Notes: generated by a model not told the origin, from the sequence alone. A DNA stretch of 64,000 bases from Mucilaginibacter sp. (GCA_028288025.1 JAQBOM010000021.1:62001-126000); one strand, 5' to 3'. Shown: positions 36,839 to 45,163, counted from the first letter of the stretch. Translations and numbers: made by a program.

Positions 36839-37576
36839 TTTCAAATGATATTCGTTATTAATTAACCCTATCAGTTTCTTCGCCTGTACCAGTAATTCAC
36901 CTGCTCTTCTTCGTTGTGTTTCATCTGATTTTTTCAGGTACTGTACCGAACCAATGTATTCATTCAACAAAGCAGGGTTAGTTGAAAACAGTTGCGGGTT
37001 GGTGGTGGGTCTGATTATTTTGTCGCCCGCAACCATGCTGTTAAATATCCTGGTATCAAAAATTTTCCTGGCATACTGCCTGTAATCCTCCCTCAACATT
37101 TGCTCCTCATTCATTTCAAGTATTTGAACCCGCATTTTTTGGTCGTATGCCATAATGTTGTTCGATATCTTCCAATTGCTGATCAGCCGCAAGCTTCCCG
37201 AGCTTTTCAGTTGTTGAATGGTGCGGTCGTTTGGAAAAATATTTTGCGGCGGCGAGATAACCCGGGCAAAATAATAAACGCTGTTCCCCTTATCTTTTAA
37301 GGAGGGCGAGCCAAGCAAAAAAACCAGCGAATCGATCATTTCGACCCGGTGCTTCCTAAAATTGATATTGCTTGCAAGCGTAACGGTATCCGATTTCAGA
37401 TCTTCGATCATTGATACCATAAATCCCCTTTCCCGGTGCTGGTCGGTAATATGCTCGCGCAGGCTTTCAGCAAAAAAACCCATCATAACGGCCAGAAAAA
37501 TCATTAGTCCTTCAAATAAATATTCCTTCCAGGGCTTGGGCTTGTGTTCTAATTGCGGGTGGTGGTGTACTTCCAT
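36803..37576 (-). CDS. MEVHHHP-family single-pass membrane protein, copy 5 (257 aa)
   Basis: ATG 37576 begins MEVHHHPQLEHKPKPWKEYL; the frame is open for 46 more codons upstream but those are repeat DNA. The membrane helix is at about 20-40 (FEGLMIFLAVMMGFFAESL). The body has two predicted helical hairpins around a loop, the motif IQQLKSSGSLRLIS at about 120-133 and the C-terminal LIGLINNEYHLKE. Compared with copy 6 the body is very divergent while the first 40 residues are alike. It is transcribed after the TPR-membrane gene. Confidence 0.8.
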   Translation of the reverse strand: MEVHHHPQLEHKPKPWKEYLFEGLMIFLAVMMGFFAESLREHITDQHRERGFMVSMIEDLKSDTVTLASNINFRKHRVEMIDSLVFLLGSPSLKDKGNSVYYFARVISPPQNIFPNDRTIQQLKSSGSLRLISNWKISNNIMAYDQKMRVQILEMNEEQMLREDYRQYARKIFDTRIFNSMVAGDKIIRPTTNPQLFSTNPALLNEYIGSVQYLKKSDETQRRRAGELLVQAKKLIGLINNEYHLKESEKSGKSESQ

Positions 37577-37706
37577 TGTGATTTCAGTTGGCAGTTTTGA
37601 GTTAGCAGTTTGCCGTAATTTTATTTCGTTATGCAAATTTTCGGATTTATCCGCTCTTTTGACTTCTGACTTCGGACTTCCGACTCCAGACTTCCGAATT
37701 CGTTTC
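37577..37706. repeat. Array spacer type B, copy 1, with two heptad-phased arrays
   Basis: AGTT occurs at 37586, 37593, 37600 and 37607 (exact 7-base phase), followed by TTCGTTATGCAAATTTTCGG, TTATCCGCTCTT and a second array with GAC at 37661, 37668, 37675, 37682 and 37689 (exact 7-base phase). The first half is repeated upstream of copy 1 (42995). Confidence 0.85.
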
Positions 37707-39089
37707 TCACTCATTGATCCGCTCTAGTTTTTCAATAGTTCGCTTAGCCGCAGCCAGGCGTACAGCTTTATTTTTTATTACTAATTTTTTCGTCGTCCAT
37801 TTTTCAAGCCGGTGATGCAGCGGTACCAGCAATGCTGCAATACACACCAACGCGAGCAGCATCAATACCGGTGAATGATGAGTAACACGCTCTAAAAAGG
37901 GGTGTACCAAAAGATTGATAAACTCAAATACAATAAGCAAGGCGAGTACGCCCAAAAACTCTATCATTTTTGTGTTGGTGATCATGCTGCGGCTTGCCAT
38001 TAAAAATAATATAATAATGGTGATAATGCCAAGGGCAATTAACGCGTACTGTATATTTTGTTTTCGCTGTTCTGCAGCTTCTGCGGTTTTTGCCTGTTCG
38101 TCTATTTCCCTTAATTGTTGTCCGAAGGTTAGGTTTTGAAACTCTGCAATGCGTTTTTGACTGCTTACCGAATCCTTATATTCTATCTGCATTACTGCGT
38201 AGTAATAAGCGCTGTCTTTGTTCATTTCATGTGCGTATACTTTTCTCAATATTTCGGCTACTGTGCTCATCCCTTCGGTTATGCCGGCTTTTTTGGCGAC
38301 CGCCAGGTTCTCCAATGCGATAGCCTTTGCCTGCGCATAATTGCCCGATTTAATACAAAAATCGCAATACAGGCTGCCGTGGCGTATTTGCCCGGATGCC
38401 AGGTTTTGTTTTTTACAATAGGCTACTACCCTTTTGTAATACACTTCTGCCAGGTCGGCATCGCCTTTCAGTTCGTACGCTTTACCGCTTTGCGCCAGGG
38501 AAATAGAAACCAGGGTCGGATCATTATTTTTATTAGCTGAGCTAGCCGCTTTTTGCAAATAGATGAGCGCCGAATCGGGTTTGTTTAAATTATTAAATAC
38601 CAGGCCATATAATATGTTTTTGAAAAACGCGCTCGACGGAAAATTGCCGAAAGACTCAAATTTTCTAAGATAACTAAGGGCAACCTTGTCATTCCCGGTA
38701 ATGGCATACACGTAAGCCAGATTGCCGTAAAATGTTGCTTTGCTTTCATCTGTTTTGGCATAGTCCAACCCTTTGAAGTAAGCGCTAAGGGCAAAATTAT
38801 AATCTGTTCGGGTTACCAGCCTGTTACCGATAGCCCTGTAAACCAGTACCATCAACGAATCATTCTTTAAGCCCCCGGCTATGGCATACATTTTTTTTTG
38901 CAATATGGCCGAACTGTCATATAGCCCGGTGGTATAGCAATACCTGTCTAACCCGCGATAGCCCCGAAATTTTTCGGCAGGCGTTTTGGCGTTTCGTATT
39001 GTTTGCACGGCCTGGTCCACGGGCGGGTATTGCGCTAATAGCTGCCTGCTTATAAGCAACAAAAAGATCAGGGTAAAAAAATACTTCAT
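37707..39089 (-). CDS. TPR protein with C-terminal membrane helices, embedded in the array
   Basis: 460 residues: signal peptide (MKYFFTLIFLLLISRQLLAQ), a TPR-like helical region about 25-320 (repeats such as NFALSAYFKGLDYAKTDES, ADLAEVYYKRVVAYCKKQ), a coiled-coil-like stretch QQLREIDEQAKTAEAAEQRK, then three membrane helices at about 345-430 and a basic cytoplasmic tail (KNKAVRLAAAKRTIEKLERINE). The layout resembles periplasmic-TPR sensor histidine kinases without kinase domains. It could relay a periplasmic signal to the MEVHHHP proteins among which it sits, but nothing proves that. Confidence 0.7.
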   Translation of the reverse strand: MKYFFTLIFLLLISRQLLAQYPPVDQAVQTIRNAKTPAEKFRGYRGLDRYCYTTGLYDSSAILQKKMYAIAGGLKNDSLMVLVYRAIGNRLVTRTDYNFALSAYFKGLDYAKTDESKATFYGNLAYVYAITGNDKVALSYLRKFESFGNFPSSAFFKNILYGLVFNNLNKPDSALIYLQKAASSANKNNDPTLVSISLAQSGKAYELKGDADLAEVYYKRVVAYCKKQNLASGQIRHGSLYCDFCIKSGNYAQAKAIALENLAVAKKAGITEGMSTVAEILRKVYAHEMNKDSAYYYAVMQIEYKDSVSSQKRIAEFQNLTFGQQLREIDEQAKTAEAAEQRKQNIQYALIALGIITIIILFLMASRSMITNTKMIEFLGVLALLIVFEFINLLVHPFLERVTHHSPVLMLLALVCIAALLVPLHHRLEKWTTKKLVIKNKAVRLAAAKRTIEKLERINE

Positions 39090-39131
39090 ACAAAATCCGT
39101 GATTATTAACATGCGGCTGTTACCTGCCATC

Positions 39132-39482
39132 TTATTTTTTTATTTCAACACTTATAATATGCAAGTTATTGCTGCCTGCATTTTTTAATGCATGCGGCCC
39201 TAATGGTTCGGACCACAATGCGGCATGGGGCACAATGGTTTTACCAAGGCTCCTCGAGTCCAGCAGCACATTACCCTGGGCATCATACCTGATAAAATCA
39301 GACCAACTGATAACAATATGCGACGCGGCAAAACGGTGCGTATGCACGGCTGTCATTTCGCCGGGCGGAATACAAGTATCCAGCACACGCACAAATTCAT
39401 TTTCAAGCAGCAATGAATGATGCTGTGGCGCGGCAATTAATGCGTCCAGTTCGTCGGGCCATTTTTCAGGTTGTATATCCAT
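39132..39482 (-). CDS. Small cupin-like protein (116 aa)
   Basis: A single-domain cupin: PPGEMTAVHTHRFAASHIVI carries the G(x)nHxH metal-binding motif 1 (HTH) and VPHAALWSEPLGPHALKN provides the second His region. The N-terminal DELDALIAAPQHHSLLLENEFVRVLD block is seen in cupins annotated as hypothetical or cytoplasmic. Its substrate is unknown. It lies in the MEVHHHP array, upstream of the TPR-membrane gene (42 bases to its start). Confidence 0.75.
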   Translation of the reverse strand: MDIQPEKWPDELDALIAAPQHHSLLLENEFVRVLDTCIPPGEMTAVHTHRFAASHIVISWSDFIRYDAQGNVLLDSRSLGKTIVPHAALWSEPLGPHALKNAGSNNLHIISVEIKK

Positions 39483-39552
39483 TAACTCTAAATAATATTA
39501 TCCGATAACTATTTTTTTGATTTCATATGCTTTGTATTTCTGTTTCACCCTT

Positions 39553-40344
39553 TTATTCACCGTTAAAATGATATTCCATTCTCAATGCCTCCAGCAACTC
39601 ATGGTTAGCTTTTATAAAAGGCGCGTAATATATTTGCACGGTCGACCGTACGATCAACAAATAATAACCGGCGAGCGCGTCTGCGTCTCCCCTTTTAAAA
39701 TCCTTAAGGTTCCTGACAGATGGCGGCCTTGTTGAATGAAAATTGGTTTGAGATAAAGCTTCCGGGATAGAAAGCTTTCCGTTTTGCGTAAACTCGTCCT
39801 GCCATTTAAAATCAAAATGTTTCAGCGAAAAGGGCCGTATGGAGCTTTCGATAAAGGTATATTCCTGCCCGTTCCGGTTCCTGACATTTGCATTGACGAT
39901 ATTAATACGGCTGATAGCATTCTGCAGCCGGATGCTCTTAAAATAACGCAGGGTGCCCGAATTTCTTAACTGGGTTAATATCCCTTCATTCGGTTCAAAC
40001 AGAATGGAGCTGGTTAAAATAAACGACCATTCAAAACTCTGATTAAACTTATCCGATACATGAGTAAGGCTGCTATCCGAAACATAATTTCTGAAATATT
40101 GCATCTGGATGGCTTTTTCCCGGCGCAGCTTTATTTTACTTTGCATATTAACCGAATCTGCGTAAACCTCCTGGTATAAACTTTTTGCCAGTTCGGTAGC
40201 CTTTTGGTTTTCCGATATACTTTCGCGCATGGTTTCCGCGAAAAAGCCGAGTGTTACAGCCAGGAATATCATGATGAATTCAAGGAAATATTCCTTCCAG
40301 GGTTTTCTTTTGTGATGCAGGTCGGGGTGATGATGTACTTCCAT
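39553..40344 (-). CDS. MEVHHHP-family single-pass membrane protein, copy 4 (263 aa)
   Basis: Begins MEVHHHPDLHHKRKPWKEYF; the Asp-Leu-His-His variant is shared with copy 2. The membrane helix is about 20-40 (LEFIMIFLAVTLGFFAETMRE). The family motif reads ILTQLRNSGTLRYFKS (about 124-139) and the C-terminus LLEALRMEYHFNGE. The 'LEF' helix start and 'MREN/LREN-ISE' following it group copies 2 and 4, whereas copies 1, 3, 5, 6, 7 have 'LEGLMIF'. The body shows no recognisable domain. Confidence 0.8.
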   Translation of the reverse strand: MEVHHHPDLHHKRKPWKEYFLEFIMIFLAVTLGFFAETMRESISENQKATELAKSLYQEVYADSVNMQSKIKLRREKAIQMQYFRNYVSDSSLTHVSDKFNQSFEWSFILTSSILFEPNEGILTQLRNSGTLRYFKSIRLQNAISRINIVNANVRNRNGQEYTFIESSIRPFSLKHFDFKWQDEFTQNGKLSIPEALSQTNFHSTRPPSVRNLKDFKRGDADALAGYYLLIVRSTVQIYYAPFIKANHELLEALRMEYHFNGE

Positions 40345-40420
40345 GTTGTGATTTCGGATGTCGGATTTCGATTTTTGCGGTTGTTTGTTTTAATTCTGCC
40401 CGGGGTCCGGGTTTGCAGCT
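40345..40420. repeat. Array spacer type A, short form
   Basis: Only the first part of a type A spacer is present (GATTTCGGATGTCGGATTTC, then TTTTTGCGGTTGTTTG), followed by a different GC-rich segment that holds a small CCCGG/CCGGG hairpin at about 40397-40409. It separates copies 3 and 4. Confidence 0.75.
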
Positions 40421-41176
40421 CTATTCTCGTACATTTACTAAATTGTACTTATTTTCAAAGTACCTGATAAGCCCGGTTTCTCGTTTTTTAAACCGTTGCA
40501 CCGCTCCCAGCTGGTAGTTAATAACCCTCCTGTAAAGAGTCAGGTCATTGAAATATTCATTAATTAACGACTTATCATTTGAATAAAACAGGGGTATGGC
40601 AGTGGCAACGGTTTTAGCCGCGCCAGGATGCAGCATCGGTTCAGCCTTAAAGTTAATGAGCTTAACGTAAACATCCCTTACGATGTCCTGCCGTTGCTGG
40701 AACATCGTAGACTCAAAATTCTGGAAAGCCCGCACCGCATGATCGAATGCAACAATGCTGTCCTTATCAACTTCATTTAATAACCGAAAACCCCCTGCAT
40801 TTTTTAACTGTTGCATGGTACCATCTGTAAAATTTACAACTTTGTTCGATGCCGACTTTTCCATAATTGGCAGAAGGCATGATACCGACTTGTTATTCTT
40901 TTCGATGGTATCAAAACATGGAGAAAGGTTGTTCAATGCGATCATTTTGTTTTGGTCAAATGCTGTCAATGCAGAAAAGTTCGCTGTATCGTGCTTCAGG
41001 TCCTGCACAAATGACCTGATATATTCTCTGCCTTTTGCCCCGTCAGAAATTCCCTCCCTGATCGTCTCGGCAAAAAAGCCCATGGTAACGGCTAAAAATA
41101 TCATCAGGCCTTCAAGCACGTATTCCTTCCATGCTTTTGGCTTATGGTCTAGTTGGGGGTGGTGGTGTACTTCCAT
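40421..41176 (-). CDS. MEVHHHP-family single-pass membrane protein, copy 3 (251 aa)
   Basis: ATG 41176 gives MEVHHHPQLDHKPKAWKEYV; the upstream open frame is spacer. The membrane helix is about 20-40 (LEGLMIFLAVTMGFFAETIRE). The family motif is MQQLKNAGGFRLLNE (about 121-135) and the C-terminus IRYFENKYNLVNVRE is the most divergent. The motif here and in copy 1 (KNAGG(F/L)RL) forms a subgroup against KSSGSLRL of copies 5-7. Two Cys (PCFDTIEKN and SCLLPI) are special to this copy. Confidence 0.8.
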   Translation of the reverse strand: MEVHHHPQLDHKPKAWKEYVLEGLMIFLAVTMGFFAETIREGISDGAKGREYIRSFVQDLKHDTANFSALTAFDQNKMIALNNLSPCFDTIEKNNKSVSCLLPIMEKSASNKVVNFTDGTMQQLKNAGGFRLLNEVDKDSIVAFDHAVRAFQNFESTMFQQRQDIVRDVYVKLINFKAEPMLHPGAAKTVATAIPLFYSNDKSLINEYFNDLTLYRRVINYQLGAVQRFKKRETGLIRYFENKYNLVNVRE

Positions 41177-41353
41177 TGTTGTGATTTCGGATGTCGGATG
41201 TTCGATGTCGGATTTATTTTGATTTTCGATTTTTCGCGCTTGTTTATTTTCAATTGTGCTCAAGAGGGCTTCGCCGTTCCGGATTTATTTTTTTCTGACC
41301 TCAGGCTTCTTACTCACTTTCGGACTTTCCGGACTTTTCCGACTTTCCTGACT
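41177..41353. repeat. Array spacer type A, copy 3
   Basis: Heptads TTTCGGA, TGTCGGA, TGTTCGA, TGTCGGA (41185-41212) lead into TTTATTTTGATTTTCGATTT, then GTGCTCAAGAGGGCTTCGCC and CGGACTTTCCGG units. The first ~54 bases are identical to the spacer at 42101. Confidence 0.85.
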
Positions 41354-42100
41354 CTATTTATCCAGTTCACGGTTAACTAAATTCAGTAAGTTCCGGTTAT
41401 GTTTATCCAAAATGTAAAGCTTGTTTATGGACGAGGCGGCGCTGATCACGTAATCTTCATAATACCCAACCAGGTACCTTCGTTCTCTATCGCTCATCGC
41501 CTGGTATGGTTTCATCACAACTTTGTATGTTAATATGTTTATGTAATTGCCTGTATCTTTTGGAACAGCGTTGTGCACATCCTCAAGTTTTTGCACTTCC
41601 AGTTCACCATTAAGCAACATTAAGTTTATCTGGGTATTATAATTTTTCAATCCATCCATCATGGATTTATAGTAGGCCATGCTATCCCTCAAAGGGATGT
41701 TTTTTATATAGCGCAGTGTACCCGAACTGATCATCTGGTCATATGCGGAGGTGTTTACCGGTATATAAATAATTCTTTTGGCAGGTATTAACAGCCGCTC
41801 TACCACGTGGATATCCTTATTCTCTCTTCCCTCATCAAAAATGCGCGTCAGGCTATCACATAAATCAATCTTTTTATGAAATATCCTGCTATAGCTTTCA
41901 AAGTCCTTATGCTGCTGCACCAGTTCATTTCTGTAGGTTTCTAAAAAATCTTTTGCGTTTGATTTTTCCGAAATATTCTCGCGCAGGCTTTCGGCAAAAA
42001 AACCCATTGTCACGGCCAAAAATATCATCACAAATTCAAGGATGTATTCTTTCCAAGGTTTTCTCTCATGATGCAGATCGGGATGGTGGTGTACTTCCAT
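41354..42100 (-). CDS. MEVHHHP-family single-pass membrane protein, copy 2 (248 aa)
   Basis: Begins MEVHHHPDLHHERKPWKEYI with the membrane helix about 20-40 (LEFVMIFLAVTMGFFAESLRE). The family motif is YDQMISSGTLRYIKN at about 118-132 and the C-terminus LLNLVNRELDK. The extracytoplasmic part is rich in charged helices (LETYRNELVQQHKDFESYSR). Nearest relative in the array by its first 40 residues is copy 4. Confidence 0.8.
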   Translation of the reverse strand: MEVHHHPDLHHERKPWKEYILEFVMIFLAVTMGFFAESLRENISEKSNAKDFLETYRNELVQQHKDFESYSRIFHKKIDLCDSLTRIFDEGRENKDIHVVERLLIPAKRIIYIPVNTSAYDQMISSGTLRYIKNIPLRDSMAYYKSMMDGLKNYNTQINLMLLNGELEVQKLEDVHNAVPKDTGNYINILTYKVVMKPYQAMSDRERRYLVGYYEDYVISAASSINKLYILDKHNRNLLNLVNRELDK

Positions 42101-42244
42101 GGTTTGTGATTTCGGATGTCGGATGTTCGATGTCGGATTTATTTTGATTTTCGATTTTTAGCGGTTGTTTATTTTTAATTGTGTTAAATAAGGCATCGCC
42201 GTTCCGGGTTTATTTTTTTGACTTCCGGATTTTCCGGGCTTTTA
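42101..42244. repeat. Array spacer type A, copy 4 (variant)
   Basis: Same heptads and TTTATTTTGATTTTCGATTT block as the spacer at 41177, but the GTGCTCAAGAGGGCTTCGCC part is changed to GTGTTAAATAAGGCATCGCC. It separates copies 1 and 2. Confidence 0.8.
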
Positions 42245-42994
42245 CTATTCCAACCCATATTCCTTTCTAATCAATTTAATTAACTGTACAGCTTTTATCT
42301 CCAAACGTTTATAGTTGTCTTTATCCTGTCTGGTGGTTATTTTCTGGCGGCCCAAAAAGTTAAGGTAAGAATTCAGATCGGTCGTATTTATCCTGATGAT
42401 GCTGGAATTTGACAACGATGGATAGAATGATGTTCCGGTGGAATTTAGCCGGTAGCTTTTTATCAGGTCGTTGGCGTTCAGCAGTTTTTCGATCATGCTA
42501 TCCTGCGTTTGCTGGTTGACAAAATAACTGGCTTTATAATATTCTATCCTGTCCCAAAGCTGATCATAAACCGCCAACGAATCGCGTACATCGGCTGTTC
42601 GTATCAATCGTAAACCGCCAGCATTTTTTAGCTGGTTTATGGTACCTGTATGGCGGGTATAAGTGCGGTCCCAGGATCCCCGCTTTATATTCACATATAC
42701 ATTAAAGGGTATAGTTTTCGGCGCGGAATTTTTCTCAAAAAACATAAAAACAGAGTCTATCGCTTCGATCCGCTTTTGCTTTCTCGGAAAACCCTCGCTT
42801 AGCATAGCCGTATCCAGCACAAGATCACGCACCATCGATTCCATATATTGCTGCTCGCGGTCGTGATCGGCAACCCGTTCCCGTAAATTTTCGGCTACAA
42901 AGCCCATAAAAACAGCAAGGAATATCATCAGGCCTTCCAGTAAATACTCTTTCAGGCCTTTTTTCTCTACTTCGGGGTGATGGTGTACTTCCAT
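42245..42994 (-). CDS. MEVHHHP-family single-pass membrane protein, copy 1 (249 aa)
   Basis: ATG 42994 gives MEVHHHPEVEKKGLKEYLLE, and the helix is about 17-35 (GLMIFLAVFMGFVAENLRE). It has the motif INQLKNAGGLRLIRT at about 120-134 and the C-terminus IKLIRKEYGLE. Its N-terminal 40 residues are closest to those of copies 6 and 7, at the opposite end of the array, while its spacer matches that of copy 5; sequence blocks therefore do not follow gene order. It is first in transcription order and divergent from the hydrolase gene. Confidence 0.8.
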   Translation of the reverse strand: MEVHHHPEVEKKGLKEYLLEGLMIFLAVFMGFVAENLRERVADHDREQQYMESMVRDLVLDTAMLSEGFPRKQKRIEAIDSVFMFFEKNSAPKTIPFNVYVNIKRGSWDRTYTRHTGTINQLKNAGGLRLIRTADVRDSLAVYDQLWDRIEYYKASYFVNQQTQDSMIEKLLNANDLIKSYRLNSTGTSFYPSLSNSSIIRINTTDLNSYLNFLGRQKITTRQDKDNYKRLEIKAVQLIKLIRKEYGLE

Positions 42995-43180
42995 GATTTC
43001 AGTTGGCAGTTTTGAGTTAGCAGTTTGCCGTGTTTTTAGTTCGTTATGCAATTTTTGGATTTATCCGCTCTTTCGGACTTCCCACCTCAAACTTCCTACT
43101 CACTTTCGGGCTTTTCCGACTTTCCAGACTTTCCGGACTTTCCTAGCTTTTCCGGACTTCCTCCGGTCATTAATTGTTAA
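42995..43180. repeat. Array spacer type B, copy 2, followed by a GGACTTTCC-type array
   Basis: AGTT occurs at 43001, 43008, 43015 and 43022 (7-base phase). The first 37 bases match the spacer at 37580. A run of units of the kind GACTTTCCG follows to about 43165. The rest of the 300-base gap to the hydrolase gene (43180-43295) is AT-rich and must hold both divergent promoters; I see no clear consensus box. Confidence 0.8.
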
Positions 43181-43295
43181 AGGTTTAATCTTGAGCAATT
43201 TAAAAAAAAATATATTATCATTCGCACCCCATCGGCGAAGCTGCCCGATTTTTTTATTAATTTCGGAGTTGAAAGTCACCAGCTTATATATTTAG

Positions 43296-44585
43296 ATGAA
43301 GAGATTTGCCTTTTTTATCCTCATTATATTTTTCACAGTAAAAACATTTGCACAGGCCGGGCCACCCGGTTATGCGGCGGCGGCGGCGCGCTTTACGCAA
43401 TTTTATAATCACGATAAGCCGGATAGCATTTTCAGCATGTTCAGCCCGGAAATGAAAGCTGCATTGCCGCTTGATAAATTTAAGCCAACCACCCAACAGC
43501 TAAAATCGCAATACGGCAGCCTGGTAAAAACTGAATTCGTTAAATATGGAGAGTCGCTAGCCGTATATAAGGCTACTTTTGAAAATAGCGTTTTCTTGTT
43601 AAACATATCGCTTAACGCGCAGAACAAATTAACCGGCCTTCTCCTGAGTCCATACCAGGAGGCCCCGCCACAACAGGGGGTAGTTATTGATCCCGCGCTA
43701 ACTGAGTCGCCTGTGTTGGTAAAAACTTTAACCGGTACTGTTTCAGGCTCGTTGGTCACACCAAAAAATATTTCCGGCAAAATCCCGGTCGTATTGATCA
43801 TTGCCGATGCCGGCCCTATCGACCGCGACGGCAACAACCCCAAAGCGGGCATAGCCGGCAACACCTATAAATTACTGGCAAACGGCCTGGGTAAAAGTGG
43901 CATTGCTACGCTGCGTTATGATAAACGTTTTGCGGGCAGCAGCGTCACCACGGTTAAAGAATCGCAATTGAGCATGGAGGATTATGGCGACGATGCCGTT
44001 AGTTTGATCAATATGCTGAATGATGATCCGCGGTTTTCGAAGATCATTTTATTCGGCCATGGCGAAGGTACATTGGTAGCCATGATGGCAACTCTTGATG
44101 AGCCCATTAAAGGCCTTATTTCGGCCGAAGGGCCGGGCGAGCCTGCGGATAAGATGTTGACCGACCAAATGAAATCGAAAACCGAGTTTATAGCCGGTGA
44201 ATTTAAAGCTATTTTAGATAGCCTGCGTAAGGGTAAAACAACCCCTAATGTCGATCCTGCCTTGTATTATATCGCAGCGCCCAGCAAACAGCATTTTTTA
44301 ATGTCGTGGTGCCGGCTAGTGCCGCAAAGAGGTATGAAAAGGATGAAAATGCCAGTAATGATCATTAACGGAACCACAGATTTACAGGTACCGGTTGATA
44401 ATGCCGAAAAATTAAAAAAAGCAAAGTCGGATGCAGTGTTGTTGATCATTAACGGGATGAACCACATCCTGAAAGAAGCGCCTGCCGACCCCGACCAAAA
44501 TATGGCCACCTTCAACAAACCCGATCTCCCGCTAAAACCTGAATTGATTACCGGGATAGTTGATTTTATAAATAAATTGAAGTAA
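43296..44585 (+). CDS. Exported DUF3887/alpha-beta hydrolase-fold protein lacking the nucleophile Ser
   Basis: 429 residues: signal peptide ending FAQ (about 20), an N-terminal DUF3887-like domain (about 25-120, ARFTQFYNHDKPDSIFSMFS) and an S33-type alpha/beta-hydrolase domain with PVVLIIADAGPIDRDGNN and the acid and His positions in IINGTTDLQVP and INGMNHILKEA. The nucleophile elbow, normally GHSEG, reads GHGEG: Gly256 (codon GGC at 44061-44063) instead of Ser. A single A-to-G change from AGC would do this. If the base is right the protein cannot act by the usual serine mechanism. It is divergent from the MEVHHHP array. Confidence 0.85.
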   Translation: MKRFAFFILIIFFTVKTFAQAGPPGYAAAAARFTQFYNHDKPDSIFSMFSPEMKAALPLDKFKPTTQQLKSQYGSLVKTEFVKYGESLAVYKATFENSVFLLNISLNAQNKLTGLLLSPYQEAPPQQGVVIDPALTESPVLVKTLTGTVSGSLVTPKNISGKIPVVLIIADAGPIDRDGNNPKAGIAGNTYKLLANGLGKSGIATLRYDKRFAGSSVTTVKESQLSMEDYGDDAVSLINMLNDDPRFSKIILFGHGEGTLVAMMATLDEPIKGLISAEGPGEPADKMLTDQMKSKTEFIAGEFKAILDSLRKGKTTPNVDPALYYIAAPSKQHFLMSWCRLVPQRGMKRMKMPVMIINGTTDLQVPVDNAEKLKKAKSDAVLLIINGMNHILKEAPADPDQNMATFNKPDLPLKPELITGIVDFINKLK

Positions 44586-44654
44586 GCTTCAGCCCGGCCA
44601 TCCCCAAAGGAGACGGAGTAAATCGCAAAATACTTCTCGCAAAAATGCAAATCA

Positions 44655-44688
44655 GAACCCTCTCTTTTGGAGAGGGCAGGGTGAGGCT
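44655..44688. repeat. CCCTCTC/GAGAGGG hairpin repeat
   Basis: CCCTCTC (44658-44664), a five-base loop and GAGAGGG (44670-44676), followed by CAGGGTGAGG. This word order is a common intergenic repeat in Bacteroidota and Proteobacteria. It lies immediately after the DinB stop in the convergent gap; it may serve as terminator. Confidence 0.7.
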
Positions 44689-44689
44689 C

Positions 44690-45163
44690 TTATTTCCAAT
44701 CGCCCATCATTCGTCTCAAACCGATGATCTCCCCGATATGATAGGCATTATGATCGGCCACTTGTAATACTTCCAGCAAAATGTTTTGCCCCTGGCCATG
44801 CGGTATTTTCTGATAAAGGTCAGCGCGTTTTATCAATTCAATAAACTCATCCAGGTCGGCATCTATCTGCTTTAACGATTCGTTCCAGGCAGTATCTTTT
44901 TCAGGCGCGTCTTTAACGGGCCAGTAATCGTCCGGCCATTTTGGGGATGTATGGCTGGCATCTTTACAAAACTGCAGCATATCCCATTGCGCTATGCGGA
45001 TATGCTCCACAAGTTGCCAAATACTATATGGCATATTTGGCGGCTTAACACCGCGCAACGCCGGCTGCAGTCCTTTTAAGGCATCTTTTAAACTAACATG
45101 CGCATTGCCCCCAAGCAATAATTTTTTTAACTCCTCAACAAGTATTTTATGCTCGCTTGTCAT
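44690..45163 (-). CDS. DinB-family protein
   Basis: 157 residues in a four-helix arrangement: NMPYSIWQLVEHIRIAQWDM supplies the first His and the C-terminal VLQVADHNAYHIGEIIGLRR supplies the His-x3-His pair of the DinB/YfiT metal site. Such proteins are metal-binding and some are thiol-S-transferases; the substrate here is unknown. The ATG (45163) overlaps the stop of the small gene to the right (ATGA), suggesting coupled translation. Confidence 0.85.
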   Translation of the reverse strand: MTSEHKILVEELKKLLLGGNAHVSLKDALKGLQPALRGVKPPNMPYSIWQLVEHIRIAQWDMLQFCKDASHTSPKWPDDYWPVKDAPEKDTAWNESLKQIDADLDEFIELIKRADLYQKIPHGQGQNILLEVLQVADHNAYHIGEIIGLRRMMGDWK

